Shown here: in pieces, positions 20,426 through 32,296 of the stretch | How the letters are laid out: the number at the start of each line of letters is the position of its first letter | How positions within the stretch are numbered: the first letter of the stretch is position 1 | Assembly (NCBI GenBank): GCA_015680685.1 | Contig: MNCI01035715.1 | Span: 1-64,000, forward strand | Length of the DNA: 64,000 nt | Direction: 5' to 3' | DNA from: Gnetum montanum | Lineage: Eukaryota; Streptophyta; Gnetopsida; Gnetales; Gnetaceae | The notes under the pieces: generated by a model | Seen by the model: the letters and a program-made list of their open reading frames with translations, nothing else | The model's database searches: none | What the model was told of the DNA's origin: nothing | Made by a program: the position numbers and the translations under genes

Positions 20426-22308
20426 AAGTTAACTTTTGGTGCATTTTAGTATTTAAATTTTCTTGCTCGCAAAACATCAAAGTCAAATTTTTTCATCATT
20501 TGATAGGTTTTCAAATTTTTTGTTAATTAATAAGCTTTTCAAAATTTTCATCAACCAACAAAAAAAACTTTGAATGTCAAAGGAGGTAGTATTTGCTGGT
20601 GTTGATGTTGGTCAAGGTCGTTGGAGGAGGCAACATCCCAATAGTGCTCATAGTCATTGCAGTTGCCAAAGGAGGTAGTATGTGTTGGTTCCAATGGTGC
20701 TTGTAATTACCAAAGGAGGTAGTATCCAGTGGTGTTGATGATGGGCAAGTAGGCAAAGGTGGCAGAGGTAGGTAGAGAACAAGATGGCAAGTGGCACACG
20801 GTGGTGCATAGAATTGCAATAGCGATAGGAAAGCAATAGTGCATGAAAGGACAACAACAATAGTAGCAGTGCATGGAAGGATGGCATGGTAAAGTGTGTT
20901 TTGGTAAAGGACCTGGTGTAGCTTTTTAGCCAATGGTACATAGCCTAGTTGGTTGTAATGTTGTGTGACTGCATTATAGCACATCTAGCCAGTGCTACGA
21001 CCTAGCCAGCCATGACACTACATAGCAGCCTAGTTGACCATGATGTGGCACAATAAGACGTTGTTGTCCCATTGCATAGCAGTGTGCTTGGCCAATGCCA
21101 TGGATCTATTATTTATCACGCAACAAGATTAGCTAGTAGCCTCTACCTTGCCCTAACTTGAGGGTAAGGAAAAATAAATAATAAAATTATTATTATTATA
21201 AATTTTATTTATTATTATTATTTTATTTATGTAATGTGTATGTATTTTTTAACAACTAGCATGATTGACCATTTCACTATGGAGCGAAAGTTAGAGAGAT
21301 TTGGGTCTCATAAGTGAGAGGTCTCAAATTCAAACTTAAGCCTCAAATTTTTTTTCAAATTTTTTTAAAAAATTAAATAACTTCACTTTACTAAAGTTAA
21401 ATTTTTATATTGTAATAAATGACACCTTTATTAAGAAACATGATATCTCATGAACTATGCATTAAATTTTGATGAAATTGGTATAGGAAGCATCTTAGAG
21501 AGCACTACATGTTGGACTTAAGATATCTTAGGTTCATTAAGCTTGAAATTCATAAAATTAGAAAGAAAAATATTTAGTTAAAATTTAATTAATGAATTAA
21601 TTACTTTATTAACCAAGCTTCACTATGCTTTTGCTCTCTATAACTTAGCCTTCCAACTATTACTATAACCACTAATTTCTTCTATAAATCCATGTGAATA
21701 TAGGTCTTTCAACATAGAATTCTCAAATCAACCTTTGAATAATAGAATTGTAGATATTGTTTAGCATAGCAAGGTTTGCAACATGGCTCTTCCCAAGCAT
21801 TCTTGCCAAGCTTCACCCATAATCACAAGTAGCACAACTTTTGTTTCGATTATTTTATATCAAAATAATGTAGTTGAAGCCATTTGTTTGATTTGTAGAT
21901 TGCTAGAATTTGAAGGTTTTGAATATGTAAAAACTTCTAGTTTGTTTGAATTGCTAGTTTCCCCCATATTTAAGACTATTTATTGCAAAGATTTGATAAC
22001 CCAATGATGCAACATTTACCCCCTAGGACAAGTACTTGTTGGAAAATAATTTTTGGGATGACCATAATTACACCTATGGTCATCCAAAAGGTCTTATGTT
22101 TTCATACTATGGCAAATCCTTTTGATCCTAGCATGTAATCTTCTAAATTCAAAGCTTTTGTAAAAAAAATAAATAAATGTTTGATTATGTGTGTTCTATG
22201 AAACTTTTGTGAAAATTTCTTTTCGAAGTTAAGTTTATTGATAAAATAGATTTTAATTATGTTTTTTCATATATAGTAAGGTTTTGTGGAATTCTCATGC
22301 TTCCCATG
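20426..22308. other. No gene recognised; simple repeats and a Pol III B-box-like site
   Basis: Contains degenerate short repeats with TAGCC/CATG motifs (20940-21120), a TTA/TAT microsatellite near 21190-21230, and near 21325-21345 an AATTCAAACTT that equals the tRNA B box GGTTCGAACCT changed only by transitions, within GAGGTCTCAAATTCAAACTT and followed by T/A runs, as in tRNA-derived SINEs. The A box is not convincing. The minus-strand open frames at 20577-20984 lack conserved residues and fall in compositionally biased sequence. The plus frame 21783-22007 shows no motif. Confidence 0.35.
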
Positions 22309-23183
22309 TGATGAGTGATGAAGTACCCCTACATCCAACCATACGAATCACTAAGGCATTTACATGCAAACTGGTTGAAATCTGTGGACCTATAGTTCTC
22401 TAGTACACTAGTTTCTCTAGGAAGTGAAATGACTATTGAGAATGTTTGTTGTCTTCCCAACTACACTTGTGAGGCTCAAGGGTATGGTTTAAGTGTAATT
22501 GAGGTATATGATTTTTATCATTTTATGTTTTATAGATGTAATCACCTACAACAAGAATGAAAAGTATAGTAACTAAAAATATAATTCGTTTACTGCCTAT
22601 CTAGTCTAACATAAGTAACCATTCCACTTTCCTAAACACATCATGAACACATATAGCACTGTTGGGGTACCAAACGTTAAGTGTTGTTGGGCTACCAAGT
22701 ACTATATGTATGCTTGAAGTGGTCGTGCTTGTGTTCATTAACTTCTAAAAATAAATTTCTCAACTTAAATGCATTAAAATAAAAAAGCATGAAAGTAAAG
22801 TGCATTAAAGAAAATATTAATCTATTCTCAATCTTGCAAGGATTGTTAAAAGAGTTTATTTAATTCCCATGAAAATTGTTGTGCTTAGGTACATTAGTGC
22901 TTGAACAAAGAGCTGTACACACTTAGACTCCTTCTATGGGCACGTAGAAAATATTCTAACTTTGAAGAAAATAAGCTATAAGAGCATTGCTACTTTTATT
23001 GAAAACTAAAAACTGAAAACTAATTTCCAAATTGGGAGCTGATGTGCTATATTTATAGGCTAGCATATACCCCTTGATATTAAATCTCCGACATCACATC
23101 AAGATCCTGAAATCACATACCCAATGTCACAAGCCCGATGCTAGATACCCAACGTTGCGATGACTAAAAAACATGTTTCATCA
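22309..23183 (-). mobile_element. 3' LTR of the full-length element
   Basis: Begins TGATGAGTGATGAAGTACC on the plus strand and ends CATGTTTCATCA. Read on the minus strand it has U3 with GATGTC/GATATT-type motifs, a TATA-like stretch (TATAAATATAGC, about 23050-23061) and the conserved AATATTTTC transcribed block. A near-repeated segment around 22663-22700 (GGGGTACCAAACGTTAAGTG) is absent from the 5' LTR. Confidence 0.9.
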
Positions 23184-25340
23184 TACCCTCACAAGTAAAT
23201 GAAAACTCATCCTTGAGTGTAGAAGAGGAGGAACAAGTTCTTTACAAAATATTGGGAAGGTATGGGATTATTGACTAACATACAAACTAACTTAGATGAA
23301 TAGACAAAGGTTGAGTGCCCAAGTATATAGAATTACAATTTTTACAAGATTGGATGTTCATGATAAGAGGAGTGAACACCTTGGATAACATTGATATCCA
23401 ACACCTCTTAGTAGTAAAAGAATGAGGGAGAAGAGATCCAATGATCATGAATGGTCCTAATTGTGTGGTATTGTCACATCATCCTTGGTGAAGATAGTTC
23501 CACTTCTAGTCCATGCTTTTCACTACAATCACAATAGAATCATGAATTAGAATGCATTTTTTAATACATAACTATTAAATGCCTTATCTTGTTGGTGGTT
23601 ACACTTACTTAGGTTGTGATTGTGGTAGATTGGATTCTTGAGTAGTGTTAGTAGGAAAGTTGAAAATACGGTAAAATAGATAAGTGATCCTTTAATTTTA
23701 AAAATTTTAACACACGGAAATAATTGAAGAGGGTGTAAGAATTCACAATAATAAAAAGGAAAGTTCACTGAAAAATGTTGTGAAGATGTGCACCATTGGA
23801 AGTCACTGATTGGGTAAACAAAAAGATTTGATTGTAAAAGTGTCTAAGGGTAAGAACTTAATTAACTCAACCAAAAGATATGCAAGTGTGTCCTCCCCAA
23901 AGCAAGCACAAGCATTTCATGCCCTTGCATAACTCCAAACCAAAGAGTTCATGGGCTCTGTGGATGATTAATGGTTACATAAGGTTAAGTACACAAACTC
24001 AGAAAAAACTAACTACGAATTCCAACACATCAAACCAAGACCTCAAACCAAAATGTGAAACTAGTAGTGAGGTGAGACATAAAAAGCATAGATGGAGAAG
24101 AGAGAGTGGAATGGAGTTCCTAATTAAGGTCACATGAAGTCCCTTGTGAATTTTATGGTTAAATGACTTGATAGGATCCATCCTTAGTCTAGACAAAAAT
24201 TAACCACATTTAGTGACTTCACATTGATATTCTAAGACTAGTCCATCCCCTGAGACACAAGAGTGCTCCGATAGAACAACCACTATTCCTTATTAGAGAA
24301 GAAGTAGGAAGTGAGAAAGGGTCTTAGCACATTTATTTTATCTAAGGGGTGTGCTTTGAATTCCCATTGTTTGTTTATTTTTTTCTTTTTTGATATGGGA
24401 ACCACACCATGCAAAGACACATGCATTTATTTTGTCCAAGGGTTGTGCTTTGAATTCTCATCATTTTTTTATGAGAATCACACCATGCAAAGACTTATTC
24501 AACTTATTATTATTAGATGACATGGAATGGTAAAAAGTTCATGAAAACAAAAATGCACCAAAGAAAATAGAAAAGCACAAAGAATACCAAATCTCCTTGA
24601 AGCCACACCTTGTTCAAACCTTTGAATCCTTCCCAATTCTAGAAACTACCAAAGTTACAAATTTATTTAAGTTTTATTAATGAAAAAGAACTACACATTT
24701 CCAAAACAAGAAAAACCATAGAGTGTGTAGATGGGTGGATGTTGTGGACTCACTTCTTGTTGCATGAAAAATAAATCATGTTCTAATTATCTATAACAAA
24801 ATTCAAAGCTAGAGACTAGACACGAACAATCAAATAACAAAAATAGTACATCCCACCATCAAGTAACGCATGATCAATGTACCTGGCACTTATTAACAGA
24901 AAGTTAGAAAATCATACCAAATAAAATAAAATATAAAAGAAAGTGTAAGATATTCAAGAAACAAAAATTGTACTAACGATGGTGTAAAATAAAAATTAGA
25001 AAACATTAACAACATAAAAACAAAAGGATGTAAAATAAAAAATGTGTAAGATAAAATAAAAAATTGTAAAACAAAAAATGTATAAAAACAAAAAAATTTT
25101 AAAACTTAGAAGCCACTTTGTATGGTTAGCATGAGTGGCCATCTTCCCAATGACTAAGTTGAAAGGAGGAGATCCGAAATATGGAGCACGATTGTCCATC
25201 TGATGAGGTGCTTGTTTTGTTAGTTGGAATATGCTCATGGAAAGGTTTACTTTATTGGATGTTGACAAGTTGTTTCTTGTTTGGGCTCTCAAGTTTATAG
25301 ATCATCATGACCGCTAAAGAAAAAGTTTCATATATGATGT
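23184..25340 (-). mobile_element. 3' non-coding region (env position) of the full-length element
   Basis: In Athila elements an env-like frame can lie here. I see none: only short frames without conserved residues. The polypurine tract adjoins the LTR (complement of TACCCTCACAAGTAAATG). A two-copy tandem repeat with TTGTGCTTTGAATTC and CACACCATGCAAAGAC cores lies at 24328-24494. The region is collinear with the complement of 41260-43564 of the plus-strand element and with 12960-14522. Confidence 0.7.
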
Positions 25341-25344
25341 AAGG

Positions 25345-26330
25345 TCCTTTCCAAAACATTTGAAATTTATTTCATTGAGGTGCATGTGTGGGGTTCCAAT
25401 AGATAACCTTATCTCCCAATTGGAATTTGAATTTTTTGATTTTTAGGTCATGATACTTTTTGTTATAGGCATTGTGCAACTCGTTAGATGATAAGGCTAC
25501 TAATCTATTTTCATCTAGCAAGTTGAGATTCATCAGTCATTCTTTTTGGGCTAGACTCAAGTCAAGGTCAAGGCACAAGTTGTTGAAAATGTATGGAGTT
25601 TAGATTGAATAGGAAGTGTTGATAGTTTACCATACATGAGCTCATAGGGAGAGTAACCTATAGGAAATTTCCAAGTTAAGCGGTAGGCCCAAAAGGCATC
25701 ATTGATTTTTGAGCTTCAATCCTTCTTATAACCTCAGCTTGACCATTAGCTTAGAGATGGTAAGGTGTTGTGAGTTTATGTTTAATCCCCAAACATTGCA
25801 TGGGCTTCCAAAAAGTAGTGCCTATAAACTGAGTTCCATTATTAAAAATTAATGCATGTGGCACACCAAACCTATTTACAACATTTTGTTGTACAAACTG
25901 AGTAGTAGTACACAATGTATAGTCGATAATGGCTACTGCTTCTTCCAATTTCATATAGTAGTTAATAGGGACTATGATGTACACCTTTCCATTTGACATG
26001 GAAGTGATGGAACCCATGAAGTCAATTCCCTAGATGTTGAATGATTCCAGTAGTTGAATTCATTATTGAGGTTCCTCCATTCAAGTAGTCATTCTACCAT
26101 CTCATTGGCATTACTTACAAGAGTGGCCACAATGGTGAGCATCCATTAAGAGTGTTGGCCAATAGGACCCTGCCATTAGGATTTTAATGGCCATGTGTCT
26201 CCTAGCATAGTGTCCTTCACAAGGACCTTCATGAGCATTTTGGAGAATGCACATTTGATTAGCATTAGGGGCACTCCAACAAATCAGGCCATAAACACAC
26301 ACCTTATCGAGATGTTTGTTGATCTCCATG
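25345..26330 (-). pseudogene. Integrase of the full-length element
   Basis: Minus-strand frame shows the zinc-binding N-terminus (EGHYARRHMAIKIL, then AHHCGHSCK), the core starting with an (I)DF block near SNGKVYIIVPINYYMK, the second acidic block as ALIFNNGTQFIG where Asp is replaced by Asn, and PYHL-ANGQAEV before the third. Integrase inserts the cDNA in the nucleus; the Asp-to-Asn change alone would inactivate it, and stops add to this. A C-terminal part runs to about 25345. The plus-strand frame 26195-26500 is its complement shadow. Confidence 0.85.
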
Positions 26331-26449
26331 AACTATTTTACCTAGTGAAGAAACTATTGTTTCTTCTAGTGGTCCAACCCTTGTGGCATCTCCTAAGTAA
26401 AATGATAGGTGAGAATGCCATCATACCATTGTGGCTCATTGGGAATTTG

Positions 26450-27060
26450 TTTCGTTATAGCCCCACCAGAGAGGAGTTCATTAAGAAATGTATTAGATAA
26501 TGGGCTTTCTTCCTCTTTGTCATCCCTTCGTAATTGAGACAAGTGATCAGTGACCACATTCTCAATGCCCTTTCAATCTATCATCATAAGATTGAATTCC
26601 TACAAGATCACCAACCACTGTATGACAAGAGGGCTCATCGTTGGCTTGTTCATCAAGAAGTGGATAGCATTGTGGTTTTTGTGCACAAACACCTTATATC
26701 CAAGCACATAATGCCTAAACTTCTTTAAAGCAAACACCACTACCATCAATTCTTTCTCTATAGTGGTTTAGTTTAGTTGTGCACCCATAATGCTTTGACT
26801 GGCATAGTTGATGTAGTATGGACGTTTCTTGTCATCTATTTGCATCAGAATCACTCCCAAGGCATAATTCGATGCATCTATCATAATATGAAATGGTATG
26901 AACTAGTTAGGTGCCTGTAAAATTGGAGTTTCTACAAGCTTCTCTTTTAGTTATTGGAATGCTTTCTCACATTTTGTGGTCCAAAAAAATGGAGCATCTT
27001 TCTTTGTTAGCTTGACCAATAGTTTTGCAATCTTAGAAAAATTCTCTATGAATCATTGGT
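26450..27060 (-). pseudogene. RNase H domain of the full-length element
   Basis: Minus frame reads [16 protein letters not shown], then MIDASNYALGVILMQ, RPYYINYASQSIMGAQLN, KELMVVVFALKKFRHYVLGY and HNAIHFLMNKP, the conserved run of gypsy RT-connection and RNase H (Asp in DAS, Glu in EKEL, His-Asn near the end). It removes RNA from the RNA-DNA hybrid. Stops replace several Trp and Gln codons. Confidence 0.88.
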
Positions 27061-27109
27061 AGTAGCTAGTATGTCCAAGGAATGACTGAACATATTTAAA
27101 TATTTTTGG

Positions 27110-27770
27110 TTACGGATGACCCTTATTTTCTCTGGGTCTACCTCAATTTTTGCTTGTGAGATTTTGTGCCCCAATACAATTCTCTCCTAGACCATGAGGT
27201 GAATTTTCTGCCAATTGTGTTATAAGTTGGTTTCAACACATCATTTCAACACTTGCTTAAGGTGGTCTAGGACTTGCTCAAATGTAGCTCCATAGGTAGA
27301 GAAGTCATCTATGAAGACTTCCACACCACTACCAATCTATTATTGAAAAATGCTTAGGACTAGGTGTTAAAATGTGCAAGATCATTGCATAGATCAAACA
27401 ACATCTTACAATATGCAAAAGTCCCCCAGGGACTCATGAACATTATCTTTGCTTGGTCTTCTGGTGCAATTTGAATTTGGTTATAGCCACTATAACCATC
27501 TAGAAGGTTGTAGTAGCAATGCCTAGATATGGTATTGAGCACATGGTCAACAAATGGTAATAGAAAATGATCTTTGAATGTTGTCATATTTAGGAGCCTA
27601 AAATTGATGCAAACCCGCCACTTGCCATATTTCTTCAACACAATCACAAGTGGGCTAACCCACTCGCTATCTACAATGAGATAGATGAACCTTGCCTTGA
27701 AGAGTTGCTTAATTTCCTCCTTGAAAATTTGCTTCAATTTGGGATTCAACCACTTCTATGGCTGTCATTT
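27110..27770 (-). pseudogene. Reverse transcriptase of the full-length element
   Basis: The open part 27360-27749 (129 codons) carries the fingers and palm start: WVSPLVIVLKKYGKWRVCIN, FRLLNMTTFKDHFLLPF, YYNLLDGYSGYNQIQIAP and GTFAYCKMLFDLCN. Downstream, at lower coordinates, the frame shifts and the catalytic YxDD region (around 27310, complement of CATCTATGAAGAC) reads with stops. Block spelling is closer to Athila/Tat RT than to chromovirus RT. Confidence 0.88.
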
Positions 27771-28308
27771 TGGCTTTATGGCTAGGTCAATGTAGATGTG
27801 ATGTTGCCATATCCTAGGACCAATTCCTATGAGTTTAGGATATGACCAAGCAAAAGTTGCTGACCATATTTCAACTACCTTCAACAACATTTTTTTTGTA
27901 TTCTAGATTAAGCTTTGCATTGATTATAACCGACTTCCCATTCTTCAAAAATAAATATTCCATTCTAGCTAGTAACATTTTCAGCTCAAGGGGCTTTTGC
28001 TTGAATTTTTTAGGAATTTCCAACTCTTCTCAGTGAGTATCATCAATTGTGTCATCACAGAGTTAGTGATGAACTTGCTCTAGTTCATCCATGTCTATGA
28101 CATATGCACATTTTAGGCTCTCAATTGGTTCCATACAAAGTGTGCTAATTTCAAAATCAGCAATTAGCCACTGGGTGCCCTTCTATTTTGCGACTGTTAT
28201 GTATAGATACCTTTGAATTTTTGCTTCTAACACACACTACTTGCATGCATAGATAGATGCTTGCTTTACAGTCTAAATTTTTTGCACACAATTGCACCCT
28301 ATATCACT

Positions 28309-28790
28309 CTACATGATGCATGGAACTCTCTTCTTCATTGTCTTTTGAAATAAATTTTCTTTAGATATCTCCAGGGAAAGATCTTTGATGCCCATTCTTG
28401 CATCAACAGTGCTTAGCCATGCTCTTCCCATGATGATTTGGAAATCTCCTTTGTAGTTCTCCACTTTGATTATCAAGAAATTGGCAGGATAAGAACACCC
28501 ACAAATAGTGGTCACAATGTCTTCTACTAGTTCGAATGGAATAATGATGGATTGACTTACCAATTCTAATCTTATGTTGCTCTTCTTAAGAGGAGGTAGG
28601 TTCCATGTAATGTACATTGCATGAGAAATTAAATTAACACTAGAACCTAAATCAAAAATAGCCTTGCATAGTTTGTGCCTAGCAATTTGCAAATAAATTA
28701 GAGGACTTCCAAGATTGTCTAATTTGTTGGGAAGGTTTCCTGCATGGATCCAATTAGACATAGTATGAGTAAGCATTATGGTATGGATCC
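28309..28790 (-). pseudogene. Protease domain of the full-length element
   Basis: A 155-codon open frame. It includes the retropepsin active-site loop KAIFDLGSSVNLISHAMY (DLGS, functionally equivalent to DTG/DSG), a flap region with PFELVEDIVTTICG and the C-terminal IIMGRAWLSTVDARM (usual I-I-L-G-R). The enzyme would cut the polyprotein. The loop looks intact here; frameshifts lie outside it. Homologous to the shorter copy at 47900-48245. Confidence 0.88.
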
Positions 28791-28799
28791 TTGGTAGAT

Positions 28800-31200
28800 T
28801 CTGGTTTGAAGGAGGCCTGAAGGAATTTGGTATGGAGGAAGAGGTAGGAGTAGGGTTGTTAACTGCAAGTATATGTGATGGCTTAGGTGGACTGTGAGGT
28901 TAAAAGAAAGGTCCTTTCTTTGATTGGGCATTTGACCCCTCTAATTGATGATTTAGTTGTAGATTAACAGCCCTCATAGCATTATGTTGTTGTGGTTGAG
29001 TGGGTAGTTCACCCTGCATTGGAGGAATAGGTGGTAACTAGGCAACTATAGGAGGAGTATGTGCAAGGATAGGAGGAGGATACAAATAAGATGCGGTGTT
29101 CGTTCTTTCATGTGTGAATGAGCTCAGTAATAATCTAAAAGGTGGTAGTAAGGTTGGAAATTAGAAATGTGACTGGAAGAGTCACATGGAGACATGGGTT
29201 GCTGAACATGGTAACCATATGGATTAGGCTATCGGTAAGGGTATTATTGCCTTGGAAGTGCTAGCACCCATGATTGTGGTTGCTGCCACTATTGATACTA
29301 TTCATACAATTGTGGTGGAGCTCCACTTGGATAATACAGTTGTTGTTGGTGGAACTAACTAAGATTACCTTGAGGATAAGGTAACCTTCTAGATGTTTGT
29401 CTTTGTGTAAGTCATGGATGTAAGGCATACATCCCAGACTCTTATAGATGTGACTCAATAGGGAAACATCCCTTAAGATGTTCATACTGATAGACATCAC
29501 ACCCATGATCATCATCTGATTCACTATTCACAACCTCTTCTATTGCAGCAATCTTACCCTTACCTTTGTGATATGTACATTTAGCTTCCTTGCACCTCTT
29601 GCACTCACGCTCACTACTTTGTTCTTTGGACTCTTCAATGATTTTAAGAACAGCTTGGAATTTGTTATCCATTGAGTCCCTTAATTGATCAACCTTGGTT
29701 GTAAGTTTAGATTGGAATTGTTAGAGTGGCAAGATTTTCTTATGCATCCCCTCATCAAATACAGACTCATCCTCATTATCGTAGAATCAAACCTCCCTCT
29801 TGTAAATGGAAGGATCATGGTTATGCTCTTCTACATTTTCTCTTTTTCTTAGTTCACCCTCCTCTTTAGCTACTTGCTCTATTAATCTTTGTATCTGATG
29901 AGCACTTAATTTTGATAGTCACCCTTGGGCATAAACACCAAGGGTTTTCCTCATTTCTAATAGAAGCCTGTCTACTATGTGTTGAAGTTGATCTAGTTGA
30001 GAATAACCATGGTTGAGACATTTATGCATTAAAGAGTAGTATTAGCCAATGGTGGCATCCAAGGGTTAATGTGTTCCTTGTTTCCATTCTTGGATTTACC
30101 TTCTCAAGCTGGACACTCTATAGTACATTTGATGTTTATCATTGAACAACTATAGCATGACACTCCATCAAATGATAGATTATAGCTCTAAGGACTAATA
30201 CCAGTTCTTTGCTTCTTTGAGTGTCTTGGGGAACAACTTAGGTTTCTACCACTCATTCTCTATGTTCTGCAAGGCACATGCATCTTGAAAAGCTTGAAAA
30301 TGATTTTGCAGATTAGAGTTATATCCTCCAAATTGAGAAATATTATTGATGTCTAAACTTTTAATCTAACTATCCTTCACATGCCTTGTTGGAATTATTA
30401 TTGCTTCTGCAATATTAAGCATACTTCGGGTAGTAAGAAAAGGCTCATTGAGGCCTTGATCATGGTGACTACGATGTCCTTGACTACCCCTTCATTCATG
30501 GTGATGTGGCTCTCTTGAACATTTGTGCCCTTGGTCTTGCCTTTCCTGATGGTCCCATTAATCATTTTATTCATTTCAGTCATCTCCATCATGATCTTAC
30601 CTTTTATAGTCATGGTCATAGCTTGAAGATGAAGAAGAAGATGATGACAAAGGGGAAGAGGAAGAAGAATCAGCAACATTGCGATGCCTACTTGCACCTC
30701 TTTGGTGATCACTACCATGATCATGATCTTATTTTTTATCTACATTCCCACCTTGACTTGCCCCTCTAGATCCTTCTTTGTCATTGGATCCATTTTTACC
30801 ATAACCAGGATTGTGAATTATAGATTGCAAATTCTAGTTTTGACCTCCTTCACCAAAGTCAAAGAGAGAAATTTCATTGAATTGAAAATCCCCAAAGAAG
30901 GGTTCTACACTAGCTAATTGGTATAATAGGAATGGAGTTGTTAAATATTTTTCCCTTCAAAGATTCATAGTGTTGTTCTAGTTGTCGATCTTGTAGACAT
31001 GCCTCAATGGGATGATAATCCTTGGTGTTAGTATCTCGCACAACATACTTATCATGACATTCTAGAAGACCATATCATATAAGCATTTGGTGGAGCATTG
31101 TAGAAACAGATTGATCGGGCAAAAACACAATGTTGCCCTGCATGTCGCATCACTACAGCTATTCATCCTAGTGCAAGATGAAGGTGAAGTTTATTACATA
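28800..31200 (-). pseudogene. Gag of the full-length element
   Basis: Minus-strand coding remnant with, in order, an FNEISLFDFGEGG-type N-terminus, a His/Asp/Ser-rich segment (30.4-30.8 kb), ARHV-type helices, the gag core AFQDACALQNIENEW, KPKLFPKTLKEAKNWY near 30.15-30.30 kb, and a hydrophilic C-terminus with CKRCKEAKCTYHKGKGK near 29.55 kb (a knuckle-like Cys/His cluster) and DDDHGCDVYQYEHLKGC. Matching pieces occur at 46930-47900 and 52970-53955, both on the plus strand. Stops and frameshifts are frequent. Plus-strand frames at 30506-30917 are its shadows. Confidence 0.75.
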
Positions 31201-31438
31201 CTCTTCCAGATGAGCATATACTATTTGATATTGTTAAGGCATTAGCTAATAAGCTTTATCAGACTTGGGTGGAGAATCTCTCCTATGAGAATAAGACATT
31301 TTTTATTAGATCATACAAAATATAGTGTGCTTATAAATATTGTTGTAGTAATCTTAGGATGTGATATGACTCTAAGGTTTATTCCAACAATTTAAATAAT
31401 TTCACTAGGTCCTAAATAGTGCACAAAACAACCAAAAG

Positions 31439-31458
31439 GTCCCTAGCAATGGCACCAA
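31439..31458 (-). promoter_or_regulatory. Primer-binding site, tRNA-Asp type
   Basis: On the minus strand, immediately after the 5' LTR end, the sequence reads TTGGTGCCATTGCTAGGGA, matching the TTGGCGCCGTTGCCGGGGA site typical of Athila-like elements except for transitions. It primed minus-strand synthesis. Confidence 0.85.
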
Positions 31459-32291
31459 TGACAAGCGACAAGGCACGCCTACATGAAACCATATGAATCA
31501 CTAAGGTGTTTAAGTATGATCTAATCAAATTATGTGGACCTATAGTTCTCTAGTATACTAGTTCCTCTAGGAAGTGAAATTGGTGTTGAGAACGTTCGTT
31601 GTCTTCCCAACTATACTTGTGAGGCTTAAGGGTATGGTTTAAGTGTAATTGAGGTACATGATTTTCATCATTTTATGTTTTATAGATGTAATTGCCTACA
31701 ACAAGAATGAAAAGTATAGTAACTAAAAATCTAATTCGTTTACTGCCTATCTAGCCTAACATAAGTAATTGTTCCATTTTCTTGGACACATCTTGAACAC
31801 ATATAGCATTGCTAGGCTACCAAGTACTATATGTATGCTTGAAGTGGTCATGCTTGTGTTCATTAACTATTGGGAATTAATTGCTCAATGTAAATGCATT
31901 AAAGTAAAATGCATGATTGTAAAGTGCATTAAAGAAAACATCAATCTATTCTCAGGGCTGCAAGGATTGTCAAAAGAGTTCATTTTATTCCTGTCACACT
32001 ATTGCGTCTGGTACATCAGTGCTCAAACAAAGAACCGTACATGCTTAGACTCCTTCTATGGGCACTTAGAAAATATTCTAACTTTAGAGAAAATAAACTG
32101 CAAGAGCTTTGCAACTTTTACTAAAAATTGAAAATTGAAAGTTGACTACCAAATCAAGAGCCCAGGAGCTATATTTATAGACTAGTGTATACCCCCCAAC
32201 ACTGAATACTTGATGTCACATCAAGACCTTGATGTTGCATACCCGACACCAGATACTCGATGTCATAGTGACTGGAAAACATGTTTCATCA
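31459..32291 (-). mobile_element. 5' LTR of the full-length element
   Basis: 833 bp. On the minus strand it begins TGATGAAACATGTTTTCC and ends CCTTGTCGCTTGTCA, where other family members end CACTCATCA. The TATA-like stretch TATAAATATAGC lies near 32170 (minus). Collinear with 22309-23183. Confidence 0.9.
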
Positions 32292-32296
32292 CCATG

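Larger units (their letters stand above)
22309..32291 (-). mobile_element. Full-length Athila-like LTR retrotransposon with CCATG duplication
   Basis: Two LTRs in the same orientation (31459-32291 and 22309-23183) enclose, reading on the minus strand, a primer site, gag, protease, RT, RNase H, integrase, a 2-kb non-coding 3' region and a polypurine tract. The five bases outside each LTR (22304-22308 and 32292-32296) are both CCATG, which shows one insertion event. The LTRs differ by roughly a tenth over the first 400 aligned bases by eye, plus a short insertion in the 3' LTR, so the insertion is old. Gene order PR-RT-RH-IN and the tRNA-Asp-like primer site place it in Athila/Tat-type Ty3/gypsy. 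All coding parts carry stops, so it is not autonomous now. Confidence 0.93.

Noticed and set aside
20577-20984. Minus-strand ORF of 135 codons rich in Cys, Pro, Thr and Leu
   Set aside because: Falls in degenerate repeat-like sequence, a second overlapping frame is equally open, and no domain or homologous copy is visible.
21325-21345. tRNA gene
   Set aside because: Only a B-box-like word is present; no cloverleaf arms or A box.
30506-30917. Plus-strand His/Asp-rich ORFs
   Set aside because: Shadow of the low-complexity gag segment on the minus strand, which aligns with the gag at 53.4-53.7 kb.
22309-32291. Endogenous pararetrovirus (caulimovirid) instead of a retrotransposon
   Set aside because: LTRs, five-base target duplication, tRNA-Asp-type primer site, polypurine tract and integrase are all present.
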